A stretch of 33,222 nucleotides of DNA from Verrucomicrobia bacterium UBA1629 (lineage in GTDB: Bacteria > Verrucomicrobiota > Kiritimatiellia > RFP12 > UBA1067), in assembly GCA_002321305.1 (NCBI GenBank), contig DCMF01000099.1:1-33222 (forward strand). Direction: 5' to 3'. The notes under the pieces are model-generated. The model saw only the letters and a program-made list of their open reading frames with translations. It was not told where the DNA came from and made no database searches. The position numbers were made by a program, and so were the translations under genes. This document shows positions 1 through 9,968 of this stretch, in pieces; positions within the stretch are counted from its first letter, which is position 1, and every line of letters starts with the position of its first letter.

Positions 1-26
1 GTAGGGCGCCGCCGGCTTTCTTTAAT

Positions 27-103
27 CGGAGCGTAGCGCAGCCTGGTAGCGCGTTTGCTTCGGGAGCAAAAGGCCGAGGGTTCAAATCCCTCCGCTCCGA
101 CCA
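27..103 (+). tRNA. tRNA-Pro (anticodon CGG)
   Basis: A complete 77-base cloverleaf. The acceptor arm CGGAGCG (27-33) pairs with CGCTCCG (93-99), followed by discriminator A and an encoded CCA (101-103). The anticodon stem TTTGC/GCAAA (54-58/66-70) closes a 7-base loop TTCGGGA with anticodon CGG at 61-63, reading proline CCG codons, which are common in this GC-rich DNA. The D-arm AGCCTGGTAG and T-loop TTCAAAT are typical of bacterial tRNA-Pro. A rho-independent terminator follows directly. Confidence 0.97.
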
Positions 104-109
104 TTCCCG

Positions 110-141
110 AAATCCGCAGTTTCTGCGGATTTTCTTTTTTT
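110..141 (+). terminator. Intrinsic terminator of the tRNA-Pro gene
   Basis: AAATCCGCAG (110-119) and CTGCGGATTT (123-132) form a 10-bp stem with a 3-base loop, followed by a T-rich run to 141. It lies 7 bases after the tRNA CCA and before the promoter of the next gene. Confidence 0.93.
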
Positions 142-166
142 CCCCCAGTCAATAGGGGCGCTGTTT

Positions 167-175
167 TGGTATAAT
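167..175 (+). promoter_or_regulatory. Extended -10 promoter of the glycosyltransferase gene
   Basis: TGGTATAAT (TGnTATAAT). No convincing -35 hexamer lies 16-18 bases upstream. The start codon is only 8 bases past the box, so transcription should begin within a base or two of the ATG at 184, giving a leaderless mRNA. No Shine-Dalgarno sequence is present. Confidence 0.75.
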
Positions 176-183
176 GCTCGCCT

Positions 184-915
184 ATGAGTTCTGCAAAGAA
201 AAGAGAAATCGTTGTCATACCGACCTATGACGAGCGCGAGAACGTGAAGCCGATGGCGGAGGCCATCCTTTCCGCCACGTCTCTCGCCCCCCACCCATCA
301 TCCCTCTCCCTCCTGTTCGTCGACGACAACTCGCCGGACGGGACGGGCGAGGTGCTGGACGCGCTCGCGGCGGCGAATCCGCGCGTCCACGTCCTGCACC
401 GCGCGCAGAAGGAAGGGCTGGGGCGCGCCTATGTCGCGGGCTTCCGGCGCGCGCTGGAACTGGGCGCCGACCGGATCGTCCAGATGGACTGCGACTTCTC
501 GCACGATCCGAAGGACGTGCCGCGCCTCCTGGCGGAAGACGCCGACCTCGTGATCGGCTCGCGCTACGTGCCGGGCGGCGCGACGCCGGGCTGGCCGTTC
601 AAGCGGCGGCTCATCTCGCGCGCGGGCGGCCTCTTCATCCGCACCGTGACGGGGATGCCGCTCCGAGACCCGACCGGCGGCTTCAAGTGCTGGAAGGCCG
701 CGACGCTGCGGAAGATCGACTTCGAGACCGTCGCCTCGAAGGGCTACTCGTTCCAGCTGGAAATGAACCACCGCACATGGCGGGCGGGCTGCTCGATTCG
801 GGAAATCCCGATCGTCTTCACCGACCGCGTGCAGGGCTACTCGAAAATCACGCCCGGCATCGCGACCGAATCGATCAAGATCGCGCTGCGGCTTCGCTTT
901 GGAGGAAATCATTAG
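184..915 (+). CDS. Polyprenol-phosphate mannose/glucose synthase-like glycosyltransferase (GT2, Dpm1 type)
   Basis: A 243-residue GT-A fold enzyme of the dolichol/polyprenol monophosphate mannose synthase family, which transfers a sugar from a nucleotide donor to a membrane lipid phosphate for later envelope glycosylation. Visible motifs are the N-terminal PTYDERENV, the nucleotide-binding VDDNSPDGTG (about 46-56), the metal-binding MDCDFSHDP (about 101-109), the acceptor-side GSRYVPGG, and DPTGGFKCW followed by GYSFQLEM. No C-terminal membrane domain is present, so it is the short soluble or peripheral form. The start at 184 fits the promoter spacing and the family N-terminus. A proline/serine-rich stretch (residues about 33-44) between the first helix and the VDDN strand is longer than in relatives I know and coincides with a pyrimidine-rich repeat. 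The exact donor sugar cannot be told from sequence. Confidence 0.9.
   Translation: MSSAKKREIVVIPTYDERENVKPMAEAILSATSLAPHPSSLSLLFVDDNSPDGTGEVLDALAAANPRVHVLHRAQKEGLGRAYVAGFRRALELGADRIVQMDCDFSHDPKDVPRLLAEDADLVIGSRYVPGGATPGWPFKRRLISRAGGLFIRTVTGMPLRDPTGGFKCWKAATLRKIDFETVASKGYSFQLEMNHRTWRAGCSIREIPIVFTDRVQGYSKITPGIATESIKIALRLRFGGNH
281..315 (+). repeat. Pyrimidine-rich low-complexity insert inside the glycosyltransferase gene
   Basis: A C/T-rich tract with CCCACCCATCATCCC and CTCTCCCTCCT, unlike the surrounding GC-balanced codons. It encodes a Ser/Leu/Pro-rich linker between conserved elements of the GT2 fold. It resembles the CTCATCCC-type repeats at 17991-18032 and 20105-20177. Membership in that family is an inference because the units here are degenerate. 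Confidence 0.4.
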
Positions 916-922
916 CTCATTC

Positions 923-942
923 GGACGCGACAGAGCGCGTCC
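923..942 (+). other. Intergenic hairpin between glycosyltransferase and HIT genes
   Basis: GGACGCG (923-929) and CGCGTCC (936-942) form a 7-bp stem with a 6-base loop, with no T-run after it. It sits in the 49-base gap before the HIT gene. It may be a processing or stability element, or chance in GC-rich DNA. Confidence 0.35.
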
Positions 943-964
943 CTCCACTAAAGGAAACGGAACA

Positions 965-1366
965 ATGAAAAACGACTGCATCTTCTGCGCCATCGCGGCG
1001 AACGAGATTCCGAGCTTCAAGGTCTACGAGGACGAGCTCGTGGTCGCCTACCTTGACATCAACCCCTTCACGAAGGGCCATACGCTTGTCATCCCGAAAG
1101 CGCATTCGCAGGGGCTGCTCGACACGTCCGACGACACGCTCGCGGCGATCATCGCGCGCGTGAAGAAGGTCGCCGCGCACCTCAAGGCGGCGCTTCCCTG
1201 CGACGGGTTCAACATCCTCCAGAACAACGGCGAGGCCGCCGGACAGACCGTCCGCCACGTCCACTTCCACATCGTGCCGCGTTACGGCAAGGAGCCGATC
1301 GTCTTCGAGAACCACGCGGGGGACATGGACGCGCTGAAGGCCCTCGCCGACCGCATTCGCCTGTGA
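965..1366 (+). CDS. HIT-family nucleotide hydrolase
   Basis: A 133-residue histidine triad protein. The triad HVHFHIVPR near residues 98-106 carries the catalytic histidine that hydrolyses phosphoramidate or anhydride bonds on adenosine nucleotides, as in HinT/YcfF relatives. CIFC (residues about 5-8) is the Zn-binding pair common at the N-terminus of this group, and the helical FNILQNNG and AGQTV segments match the family. The start at 965 is chosen because AAAGGAAA lies about 8 bases upstream and the protein then begins at the usual point. The stop codon overlaps the GTG start of tatD (GTGA), so the two are translationally coupled. The substrate in vivo is unknown. Confidence 0.92.
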   Translation: MKNDCIFCAIAANEIPSFKVYEDELVVAYLDINPFTKGHTLVIPKAHSQGLLDTSDDTLAAIIARVKKVAAHLKAALPCDGFNILQNNGEAAGQTVRHVHFHIVPRYGKEPIVFENHAGDMDALKALADRIRL

Positions 1367-2175
1367 CGGACGCGCATTGCCATGTCAGCGGCGGCGATCC
1401 GTCCGTCCGCGAGTTCCTGATCGGACGCGACTTCGTCGGCCTCCACCCGTGGGACGTGAAGCCTGAAGGGATTGTTAACCACGGATTGTCTCGAATTAAC
1501 ACGGATTGCGGCCATGCGTCCCAATCCGTGCCAATCCGTGCCAATCCGTGGTTGTCTAAAATAGAGGGAAGGCTTCGCGAACAGCTCGTGGCGAATCCGC
1601 GCCTCGGCGTGGGCGAGATCGGCCTTGACCGCCTGAAGGCGCGCGACATCTCGCCGCAGATGCGCGCGGCCTTCGAGGCGCAGCTGCGCGTCGCGCTTGA
1701 ATTCGACCGCCCGGTCGTCCTGCACGGCGCCAAGTGCTGGGGACAAGTCGTTAGGGAAATAATCGAATTATCGAGTAATCGAATCATCGCATTGTCAGGG
1801 CGTTCGGCCTCTAGTCCCTCCAGACTCTCCCGTCCTTCAAGACCTTTAGGCCCTTTCCTCTTCCACGGCTTCTCGCGGAGCGATGGGCTGCTGCCGGACA
1901 TCGTGGCGCTGAACGGCTACGTGTCCGTCGGCCCGGCCGTCCTGAACGACCATGCCGTCAACTACCGCGCGCTCGTGAAGAAGATTCCCCTCGACCGTCT
2001 GCTCGTCGAGACGGATCGCGATTGCGAACCCGCGTCGCTCCTCAATCCGCTGACGGGCGCGCCGCTGTCCGTCCGCGACGTGCTGGCGAAGACGGCGGAG
2101 CTGCGGGGCCTGTCCCCAGTGGAGCTCGAGGCGATCACCGACGCGAATGCGACGCGCTTTGGGGGCGGTTTGTGA
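1363..2175 (+). CDS. TatD-family metal-dependent DNase/hydrolase carrying two repeat-derived inserts
   Basis: A 270-residue TIM-barrel hydrolase of the TatD family (3'-5' exonuclease, DNA repair/turnover). The metal ligands are in place: D3, H5 and H7 (DAHCH), E85 (GEIGLD), H121 (VVLHG), H168 (FLFHG) and D218 (ETD). It starts with GTG overlapping the HIT stop by 4 bases. Two stretches break family conservation: residues about 36-66 (after GLHPWDV) and 131-164 (between the two histidines). Both coincide with repetitive DNA (1477-1553 and 1756-1860) and contain no stop or frameshift. Because every ligand survives, the enzyme may still be active with enlarged loops. Alternatively, the gene could be slowly decaying. 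Confidence 0.88.
   Translation: MTDAHCHVSGGDPSVREFLIGRDFVGLHPWDVKPEGIVNHGLSRINTDCGHASQSVPIRANPWLSKIEGRLREQLVANPRLGVGEIGLDRLKARDISPQMRAAFEAQLRVALEFDRPVVLHGAKCWGQVVREIIELSSNRIIALSGRSASSPSRLSRPSRPLGPFLFHGFSRSDGLLPDIVALNGYVSVGPAVLNDHAVNYRALVKKIPLDRLLVETDRDCEPASLLNPLTGAPLSVRDVLAKTAELRGLSPVELEAITDANATRFGGGL
1477..1553 (+). repeat. Palindromic element with three tandem 10-mers inside tatD (family A)
   Basis: Three exact copies of CCAATCCGTG lie head to tail at 1521-1550. The left side carries the reverse complement: AACCACGGATTG (1477-1488) is a 12-base inverted repeat of CAATCCGTGGTT (1542-1553), and a further ACACGGATTG begins near 1499. The whole element can fold into a long hairpin and is read through in frame by tatD. 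Intergenic REP-like elements of similar style are known in several phyla. Confidence 0.88.
1756..1860 (+). repeat. Second repeat insert in tatD: AATCGAAT units (family B) plus a CT-rich tail
   Basis: AT-rich degenerate units (AATCGAAT at 1761-1768, then TCGAGTAATCGAATCATCG) are followed by pyrimidine-rich units (CTCCAGACTCTCC, GTCCTTCAAGACC) that on the other strand read as about 9-base CTNGAGGG-like repeats. The base composition differs sharply from the flanks, and the reading frame stays open. It encodes a Ser/Ile/Arg/Pro-rich loop between the TatD metal ligands H121 and H168. Confidence 0.7.
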
Positions 2176-2212
2176 ACGGCGAGTTCCTCATGACGCAGAA
2201 CGCGCCGAAATT

Positions 2213-2221
2213 TGGTATACT
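2213..2221 (+). promoter_or_regulatory. Extended -10 promoter of carB
   Basis: TGGTATACT, 46 bases before the carB ATG. Transcription would start near 2228, inside or just after the TTTT run at 2226-2229 and within the 5' half of the leader hairpin. Confidence 0.6.
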
Positions 2222-2223
2222 AC

Positions 2224-2260
2224 CCTTTTCGAGGGACGAATTCCCTCGGAAAGGTTTTTT
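2224..2260 (+). promoter_or_regulatory. carB 5' leader hairpin followed by a T6 run
   Basis: Positions 2224-2236 pair with 2242-2254: 13 base pairs including one G-U, with a 5-base loop, immediately followed by TTTTTT (2255-2260). The form is that of an intrinsic terminator, but it lies between the carB promoter and the ATG at 2268. If transcription starts near 2228 the RNA hairpin shortens to about 9 bp, with the purine-rich GGAAAGG held in its 3' arm. It could be a terminator for tatD, an attenuator, or a structure hiding the ribosome site. I cannot decide from sequence. Confidence 0.6.
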
Positions 2261-2267
2261 CTACGAC

Positions 2268-5582
<3,315 letters not shown>

Positions 5583-5617
5583 TCGGCTGGCGGCGTCCGC
5601 ACCGCGCGACGGAAATG

Positions 5618-5626
5618 TGATATAAT
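5618..5626 (+). promoter_or_regulatory. Extended -10 promoter of the aldolase gene
   Basis: TGATATAAT (TGnTATAAT) in the carB-aldolase gap, 28 bases before the ATG at 5655. There is no good -35 match. Confidence 0.65.
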
Positions 5627-5654
5627 CCGCACAGAAAGGCATCCTGTACAGAAC

Positions 5655-6473
5655 ATGGACAAGAAACTCTACATCAACCCGCCGCTCGTGAACCGGGCGT
5701 ACGACTGGAAGAAGGGCCCGCAGCCCAAGACGCGCGCGGCCCTGGACAAGTTCTTCAACTCGCCGGCGATCAACCGGGTGAAGGACCAGATCTGCGAGAT
5801 GGGCCGGCGCATCTACGCGCGCGGCTACACCGACGGCAACGGCGGCAACCTCTCCGTGCGCGTCGGCGAAGACCTCGTGCTGTGTTCGCCGACCCTCTGC
5901 TGCAAGGGCTTCATGACGCGCGAGGACATCTGCCTCGTCGACATGAGCGCCGGGCAGCTCTGCGGCTACCGTCCGCGCACGTCGGAGGTGAAGGTGCACA
6001 TCGCGATGATGAAGACCGCCGGCTGGAACGCCTGCGTCCACTGCCATCCGCCGCACTGCAACGCCTTCGTCTTCGCGGGCCAGGTGCCGCCGAACGGCAT
6101 CAACCCCGAGGCGGACATCTTCTTCAACCAGATCCCGCTCGCGCCGTACGGCACGCCGGGGACGGACGAGGTCGCGGCGAACGTTGCGAAGATGTCGCAG
6201 AAGTCGAACGTCGTCTTCATGGAGAACCACGGCATCGTCTGCGGCGCGCGCGACATCGAGGAGGCCGAGTGGTTCGCCGAGAACGCCGACGCCTACTGCC
6301 AGGTGCTGCTCCTCGCGGCCGGGCACGGCGCGAAGATCCAGCAGGTCGGGCCGAAGTCCGTGAAGGACTTCCTCGCGATCCGACAGGCGATGGGGCTGCC
6401 GGTCGATCCGAAGCAGGCGCTCTACAACACGCACCGCTTCAACGGCTACAAGATGGGCGTCGCGTCGAAGTGA
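5655..6473 (+). CDS. Class II aldolase/adducin-family protein
   Basis: A 272-residue Zn-dependent aldolase or epimerase of the fuculose-phosphate aldolase/ribulose-phosphate epimerase superfamily. The Zn-binding HCHPPHCNAF (about 130-139) supplies two histidines, ENHG (about 193-196) another, and GNGGNLSVR (about 60-68) forms the phosphate-binding loop. PRTSEVKVH is also conserved. The N-terminal extension of about 35 residues (INPPLVNRAYDWKKG) is longer than in short fuculose aldolases. The exact sugar phosphate is unknown. The stop overlaps the GTG of the next gene (GTGA), implying co-translation with the ATPase. Confidence 0.88.
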   Translation: MDKKLYINPPLVNRAYDWKKGPQPKTRAALDKFFNSPAINRVKDQICEMGRRIYARGYTDGNGGNLSVRVGEDLVLCSPTLCCKGFMTREDICLVDMSAGQLCGYRPRTSEVKVHIAMMKTAGWNACVHCHPPHCNAFVFAGQVPPNGINPEADIFFNQIPLAPYGTPGTDEVAANVAKMSQKSNVVFMENHGIVCGARDIEEAEWFAENADAYCQVLLLAAGHGAKIQQVGPKSVKDFLAIRQAMGLPVDPKQALYNTHRFNGYKMGVASK

Positions 6474-7132
6474 ACGGGCGGCGCATCACCCTGTTCGCCG
6501 GCCATTACGGCAGCGGCAAGACCAACATCGCGCTCAACTACGCGCGGGCGGTGAAGCCCTGCGTCATCGCCGACCTCGACATCGTCAACCCCTACTTCCG
6601 CACGAAGGACTCGGCGGCTGCGCTCGCGGCGGAGGGCATCGGCCTCGTCGTCTCCGAGTACGCGAACTCGAACGTCGACTTCCCGGCCCTGCCGAAGGAG
6701 ACGTACGGTCTCGTCGCCGACCGCGCGACGCGCGTCGTCATCGACGTCGGCGGCGACGACCGGGGTGCGCTCGCGCTCGGCCGCTACGTGGACGACATCC
6801 GGGACGAGAACGACTACGACATGCTGGCCGTCGTCAATGCGTCGCGTCCCCTCACCGAAACGCCGGAAGACGCCGTCGAGGTGCTGCGCGAGATCGAGGC
6901 GGCCTGCCGGCTGCCGTTCACGGGGATCGTCAACAACACGAACCTCGGCCCCGCAACGACGGCGCAGACGGTTCTGGATTCGCTGCCGTATGCGGACGCC
7001 GTCGCGCGCGCGATGGGGCTGCCCATCCGCTTCACCTGCTGCCGCGCCGACCTGCGGGCCGCGCTGGCCGCGCAGGTGCCGAACCTCTTCCCGCTCACGA
7101 TCCAGAAGCTCTACTACCAGCTGGAGACCTGA
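6470..7132 (+). CDS. P-loop ATPase (MinD/ParA/CobQ-like, SIMIBI class)
   Basis: A 220-residue protein opening with a Walker A loop GHYGSGKTNIALNYA, then DLDIVNPYFRTKDS and VVIDVGGDDRGALALG (Walker B region). This set resembles small ATP-binding proteins found in anaerobes. I recall relatives encoded near 2-oxoacid:ferredoxin oxidoreductase genes, but cannot check it here. The start is GTG at 6470, overlapping the aldolase stop by 4 bases, with the P-loop near residue 11 as usual for the class. No partner DNA- or membrane-binding segment is visible. The function is unassigned; coupling to the aldolase suggests a shared pathway or coincident expression only. Confidence 0.8.
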   Translation: MNGRRITLFAGHYGSGKTNIALNYARAVKPCVIADLDIVNPYFRTKDSAAALAAEGIGLVVSEYANSNVDFPALPKETYGLVADRATRVVIDVGGDDRGALALGRYVDDIRDENDYDMLAVVNASRPLTETPEDAVEVLREIEAACRLPFTGIVNNTNLGPATTAQTVLDSLPYADAVARAMGLPIRFTCCRADLRAALAAQVPNLFPLTIQKLYYQLET

Positions 7133-7134
7133 AA

Positions 7135-7857
7135 ATGAAACGCCTGAAACGTCCGCACTTCTTCCTTCTTCCTTTTCCCTTTTTACTTCTTCTCTTGTCC
7201 GCCGGCTGCTGGTCGTTCAACACGACCGAGTATCCGCAGGTCGAGATCGCCGTCGCGCCGGAGGGGACGAACACCGTCGCGCTGGGCGTCAACGGCTTCG
7301 CGGCGTCCCTGACCGAATACGCGGCCTACCAGGAGTTCCGCACGGTCTACGTGCCGGGGGTCTACGGGCGGCGGCACTACCATCCGGGGTACGTCGAGAC
7401 GGTGCCGACGGTCGCCTACGTGCCGCAGGTGCGGCAGACGGACGCCTACCTGCGCCGCGCGAAGGACGCCTTCGAGCGGGCGGGGTTCACCGTGGGCGCG
7501 GCGACGCCGGACTGGACGGTCGACGTCGCGTTCACGGGGCCGATCGTCTCGGACGGGGACACGATCAGGCAGCTCGCGTGGGAGATCGGCACGCTCTTCC
7601 TCTGCGACTACGCCGCCGCGAGCTGGACGGCGCAGCTGCGCGTGCGCGACAACCGCACGGGCAAGCTCGTCTTCCACAACGACTACGTCCAGCGGTACGA
7701 GACGAACGTCTTCGGGCTGATTCCGCTCTTCTCGATCTCCTCCGCGTCGGAGACCTCGCTCGCCTACATGCAGAGCTGGTGCCTCGGCGCGCTCACCGAC
7801 CGCATCGTCGCCGACGTCACCGCCTATTTCAGGAATACGGCGCCGGCGGCGAGGTAG
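7135..7857 (+). CDS. Putative outer-envelope lipoprotein of unknown function
   Basis: 240 residues. The N-terminus has a basic start (MKRLKRP), a hydrophobic stretch of Phe/Leu, and a lipobox LSAGC ending near residue 23, so it should be lipidated and exported. The mature part begins CWSFNTTEYPQ, has a Tyr/Pro-rich segment (VPGVYGRRHYHPGY) and no domain I recognise. The hydrophobic core is encoded by CTTCTTCC-type heptamers that belong to the same repeat family as inserts in carB and upstream of 21954. The gene follows the ATPase after 2 bases, so it is probably in the same transcript, and its 3' end overlaps the convergent antiporter gene by 34 bases. Confidence 0.8.
   Translation: MKRLKRPHFFLLPFPFLLLLLSAGCWSFNTTEYPQVEIAVAPEGTNTVALGVNGFAASLTEYAAYQEFRTVYVPGVYGRRHYHPGYVETVPTVAYVPQVRQTDAYLRRAKDAFERAGFTVGAATPDWTVDVAFTGPIVSDGDTIRQLAWEIGTLFLCDYAAASWTAQLRVRDNRTGKLVFHNDYVQRYETNVFGLIPLFSISSASETSLAYMQSWCLGALTDRIVADVTAYFRNTAPAAR
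7159..7186 (-). repeat. Four tandem heptamers (family D, minus orientation) encoding a signal-peptide core
   Basis: On the + strand the units read TTCTTCC, TTCTTCC, TTTTCCC, TTTTTAC. On the minus strand they read GTAAAAA, GGGAAAA, GGAAGAA, GGAAGAA, nearly the units at 21926-21953. Read by the lipoprotein gene they give Phe/Leu/Pro codons forming the hydrophobic helix before the lipobox. Confidence 0.85.
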
Positions 7858-9215
7858 GCGAGCAGCGAGACGCCCCCGGCGAGAAGCGCGTAGGGGATCT
7901 GCGTCATCACGTGGTTCATGTGTTTGCACTGCGCGCCGGTCGAGGCGAGGATCGTCGTGTCGGCAATGGGCGAGCAGTGGTCGCCCATGACGCTGCCGGC
8001 GAGCGTTGCCGCGAGCGTGAGCACGGCTGCCGTCGGCTCGATCGCCTGGCAGACGCTCATCCCGATCGGCACGAGGATTCCGATCGCGCCCCAGCTCGCG
8101 CCTGTCGCGAAGGCGAAGACGGCCGCCGTGACGAACAGCACCGCCGGCAGGAAGGCGAGCGAAAGATCCGCCCGGACGAGCAGCGTGGCGATGTACTTCC
8201 CCGTGCCGAGCAGGTCGTTGCAGACGGCGGAAATCCCCCACGCGAGCGCGAGAAGGACGAGCGCGGGCACCATCGTCTTGATGCCGAAGAGCGTCGCCGC
8301 CGCGAACTGGTGGTAGTCGATGACGCGGCGCGGCACGAGGAAGAGGAACGTGAAGACGAGCGCGACAAGCGCGGCGAGCGCGAGGGCGACGCCGGCCTCG
8401 TAGCGCGTGAGGAACCACGCCGCGAAGCCGATGAGCGCGAGAATCGGGAAAACGAGGTCGACGACGTGGCCGCGTTCGGAGACGGGGACAGGCCCCAGGC
8501 CCTCGCGCATGACGACCTCCGCGCCGACGTCGCGGCGGACGTGGGCCGTCCGCTCCATGCGGCGCATGAGGCCGATGTCGAAGCGATGGCCGAAGGCGAA
8601 GAGGAACAGGAGGACGAGCGAGAGGATCGCGTAGAAGTTGAGCGGCGCGGCGGCGAGGTAGAGGCCGAGGCCCTTTTCCTGCATTCCCTCGGGCAGGCAG
8701 GAGATGACGTAGGCCGCCCACGACGAGATCGGTGAGAGGATGCAGACGGGCGCGGCGGTCGTGTCGATCAGGTAGGCGAGCTTCGCGCGGGAGATCTTGA
8801 ACTTGTCCGTGACGGGACGCATCACCGTGCCGACCGTGAGGCAGTTGAAGTAGTCGTCGATGAAGATGATGAGGCCCATGACGATCGTCATGAGGTTCAC
8901 GGCCGTCTCGCTCCTGAGCCGCCGGTAGGCCCACTCGCCGTAGGCGCGCGCGCCGCCCGCGCGCGTGACGACCGAGACGAGCGCGCCCAAGAGGCAGAGG
9001 AAGAGCACCATCGGCATGTTTTCCGCCGTCTTGCCGCCAATCAGGTCGACGATCGTCTTGAACGCGGCGAGCGCGCCCGCGTGCGTCAGGGCCGCGTGGA
9101 TTGCCGCGCCGGAGAAGATGGCGGCGAAAAGGGACAGGACGATCTCGCGCGTTTTGAGCGCGAGCGCGATTGCCACGAGGGGCGGGACGAGCGACCACAA
9201 GCCGAAGGTGTCCAT
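7824..9215 (-). CDS. NhaC-family Na+/H+ (or organic-acid/H+) antiporter
   Basis: A 463-residue polytopic membrane protein of the NhaC/IT superfamily, with about 11-12 hydrophobic segments. Diagnostic stretches are FIDDYFNCLTVGTVMRPV, LIDTTAAPVCILSPISSW, FATGASWGAIGILVPI and GSVMGDHCSPIADTTILAS, the last two being the conserved re-entrant/ion-binding loops. It should exchange cytoplasmic Na+ (or a carboxylate such as malate/lactate, as in MleN) for protons. I place the start at ATG 9215; a GTG at 9227 lies against the -10 box and would be within or before the transcription start. The gene is convergent with the lipoprotein gene, with a 34-base 3' overlap, and divergent from ruvA. Confidence 0.9.
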   Translation of the reverse strand: MDTFGLWSLVPPLVAIALALKTREIVLSLFAAIFSGAAIHAALTHAGALAAFKTIVDLIGGKTAENMPMVLFLCLLGALVSVVTRAGGARAYGEWAYRRLRSETAVNLMTIVMGLIIFIDDYFNCLTVGTVMRPVTDKFKISRAKLAYLIDTTAAPVCILSPISSWAAYVISCLPEGMQEKGLGLYLAAAPLNFYAILSLVLLFLFAFGHRFDIGLMRRMERTAHVRRDVGAEVVMREGLGPVPVSERGHVVDLVFPILALIGFAAWFLTRYEAGVALALAALVALVFTFLFLVPRRVIDYHQFAAATLFGIKTMVPALVLLALAWGISAVCNDLLGTGKYIATLLVRADLSLAFLPAVLFVTAAVFAFATGASWGAIGILVPIGMSVCQAIEPTAAVLTLAATLAGSVMGDHCSPIADTTILASTGAQCKHMNHVMTQIPYALLAGGVSLLAYLAAGAVFLK

Positions 9216-9227
9216 AGGTTGCCGCAC

Positions 9228-9233
9228 ATTATA
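9228..9233 (-). promoter_or_regulatory. -10 box of the antiporter gene
   Basis: TATAAT on the minus strand, with 12 bases between it and the ATG at 9215, giving a 5' leader of about 6 bases. It lacks the TGn extension seen at most other promoters here. Confidence 0.55.
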
Positions 9234-9342
9234 CTCTAAATTTTGCCGTGCGTGTGAAATGCGGACAGGCTCGAATCCGGTTCTCCTGACAAGCCGCTCG
9301 GTACGCCCAATCGATGCGGCGCGTCACGCGCGCGCTCGGTTA

Positions 9343-9351
9343 TGGTATAAT
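9343..9351 (+). promoter_or_regulatory. Extended -10 promoter of ruvA
   Basis: TGGTATAAT ends 9 bases before the ruvA ATG (9361), so the transcript should start 2-4 bases before the start codon. There is no Shine-Dalgarno sequence and no clear -35 box. Confidence 0.75.
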
Positions 9352-9360
9352 TCCGTCCAA

Positions 9361-9951
9361 ATGATTTCCTACATACGAGGTCTTCTGGCAGAAAAGGCGC
9401 CGACGCGCGCGGTGATTGAGGCGGCGGGCGTCGGCTATGAACTGCTGATTCCGATTTCGACCTACGAGCGCCTGCCGCGCGAAGGTTCGGAGGCGAAGCT
9501 TCTCGCGTACCATTGCGTGCGCGAGGACGACGAGCAGCTCTTCGGCTTCGCGACGGCGAATGAGCGCGAGCTGTTCGTGAAGCTGACGGGCGTTTCGGGC
9601 GTCGGGCCGAAGATCGCGCTCGCGATCCTTTCGGGCGCGTCCGTCGGCGAGCTGGCGCTCGCCATCGCGGCGCGGGACGCGAAGCGGCTCGCGGCGGTGA
9701 AGGGCGTCGGCAAGAAGACGGCGGAGAAGATCTGCGTCGAGCTGAAGGACAAGGTGGACGCGCTCGCGTTCGCCGCGCGCGGGGGCGACGGCTCGGTCGC
9801 CTCGCCGGTCGCCGCCGATGCCGTCGCCGCGCTCCGTGCGCTCGGCTTCGGCGACGAGACGAGCGCGAAGATGGTGACGGACATCCTCGCGAAGAACCCT
9901 GCCGCCGACACGGTCGAGCAGGTCATCAAGCTCGCGCTCGCGAGTCGCTAG
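9361..9951 (+). CDS. ruvA: Holliday junction DNA helicase subunit RuvA
   Basis: A 196-residue protein that binds four-way DNA junctions and loads the RuvB motor for branch migration in recombination repair. Visible are the N-terminal OB fold (MISYIRGLL ... VGYELLIPIS), the DDEQLFGFAT segment, two helix-hairpin-helix motifs (LTGVSGVGPKIALAIL at about 77-92 and LAAVKGVGKKTAEKI at about 112-126), and the C-terminal RuvB-binding domain (AVAALRALGF). Length is normal (about 200). ruvB and ruvC are not in the window. It is expressed from a near-leaderless promoter, with the aro fusion gene following after 17 bases. Confidence 0.96.
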   Translation: MISYIRGLLAEKAPTRAVIEAAGVGYELLIPISTYERLPREGSEAKLLAYHCVREDDEQLFGFATANERELFVKLTGVSGVGPKIALAILSGASVGELALAIAARDAKRLAAVKGVGKKTAEKICVELKDKVDALAFAARGGDGSVASPVAADAVAALRALGFGDETSAKMVTDILAKNPAADTVEQVIKLALASR

Positions 9952-9968
9952 CAGAAAAGAGGTGAGAG

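Noticed and set aside
5655..7857. A 2-oxoacid:ferredoxin oxidoreductase cluster around the P-loop ATPase
   Set aside because: I recall relatives of this ATPase near such genes, but no oxidoreductase subunit or ferredoxin is encoded in the window.
9259..9292. T-arm-like sequence (GGCTCGAATCC) in the gap between the antiporter gene and ruvA, suggesting a tRNA fragment
   Set aside because: No acceptor, D or anticodon arms can be built on either strand, and no CCA is placed correctly. At most a degenerate remnant.
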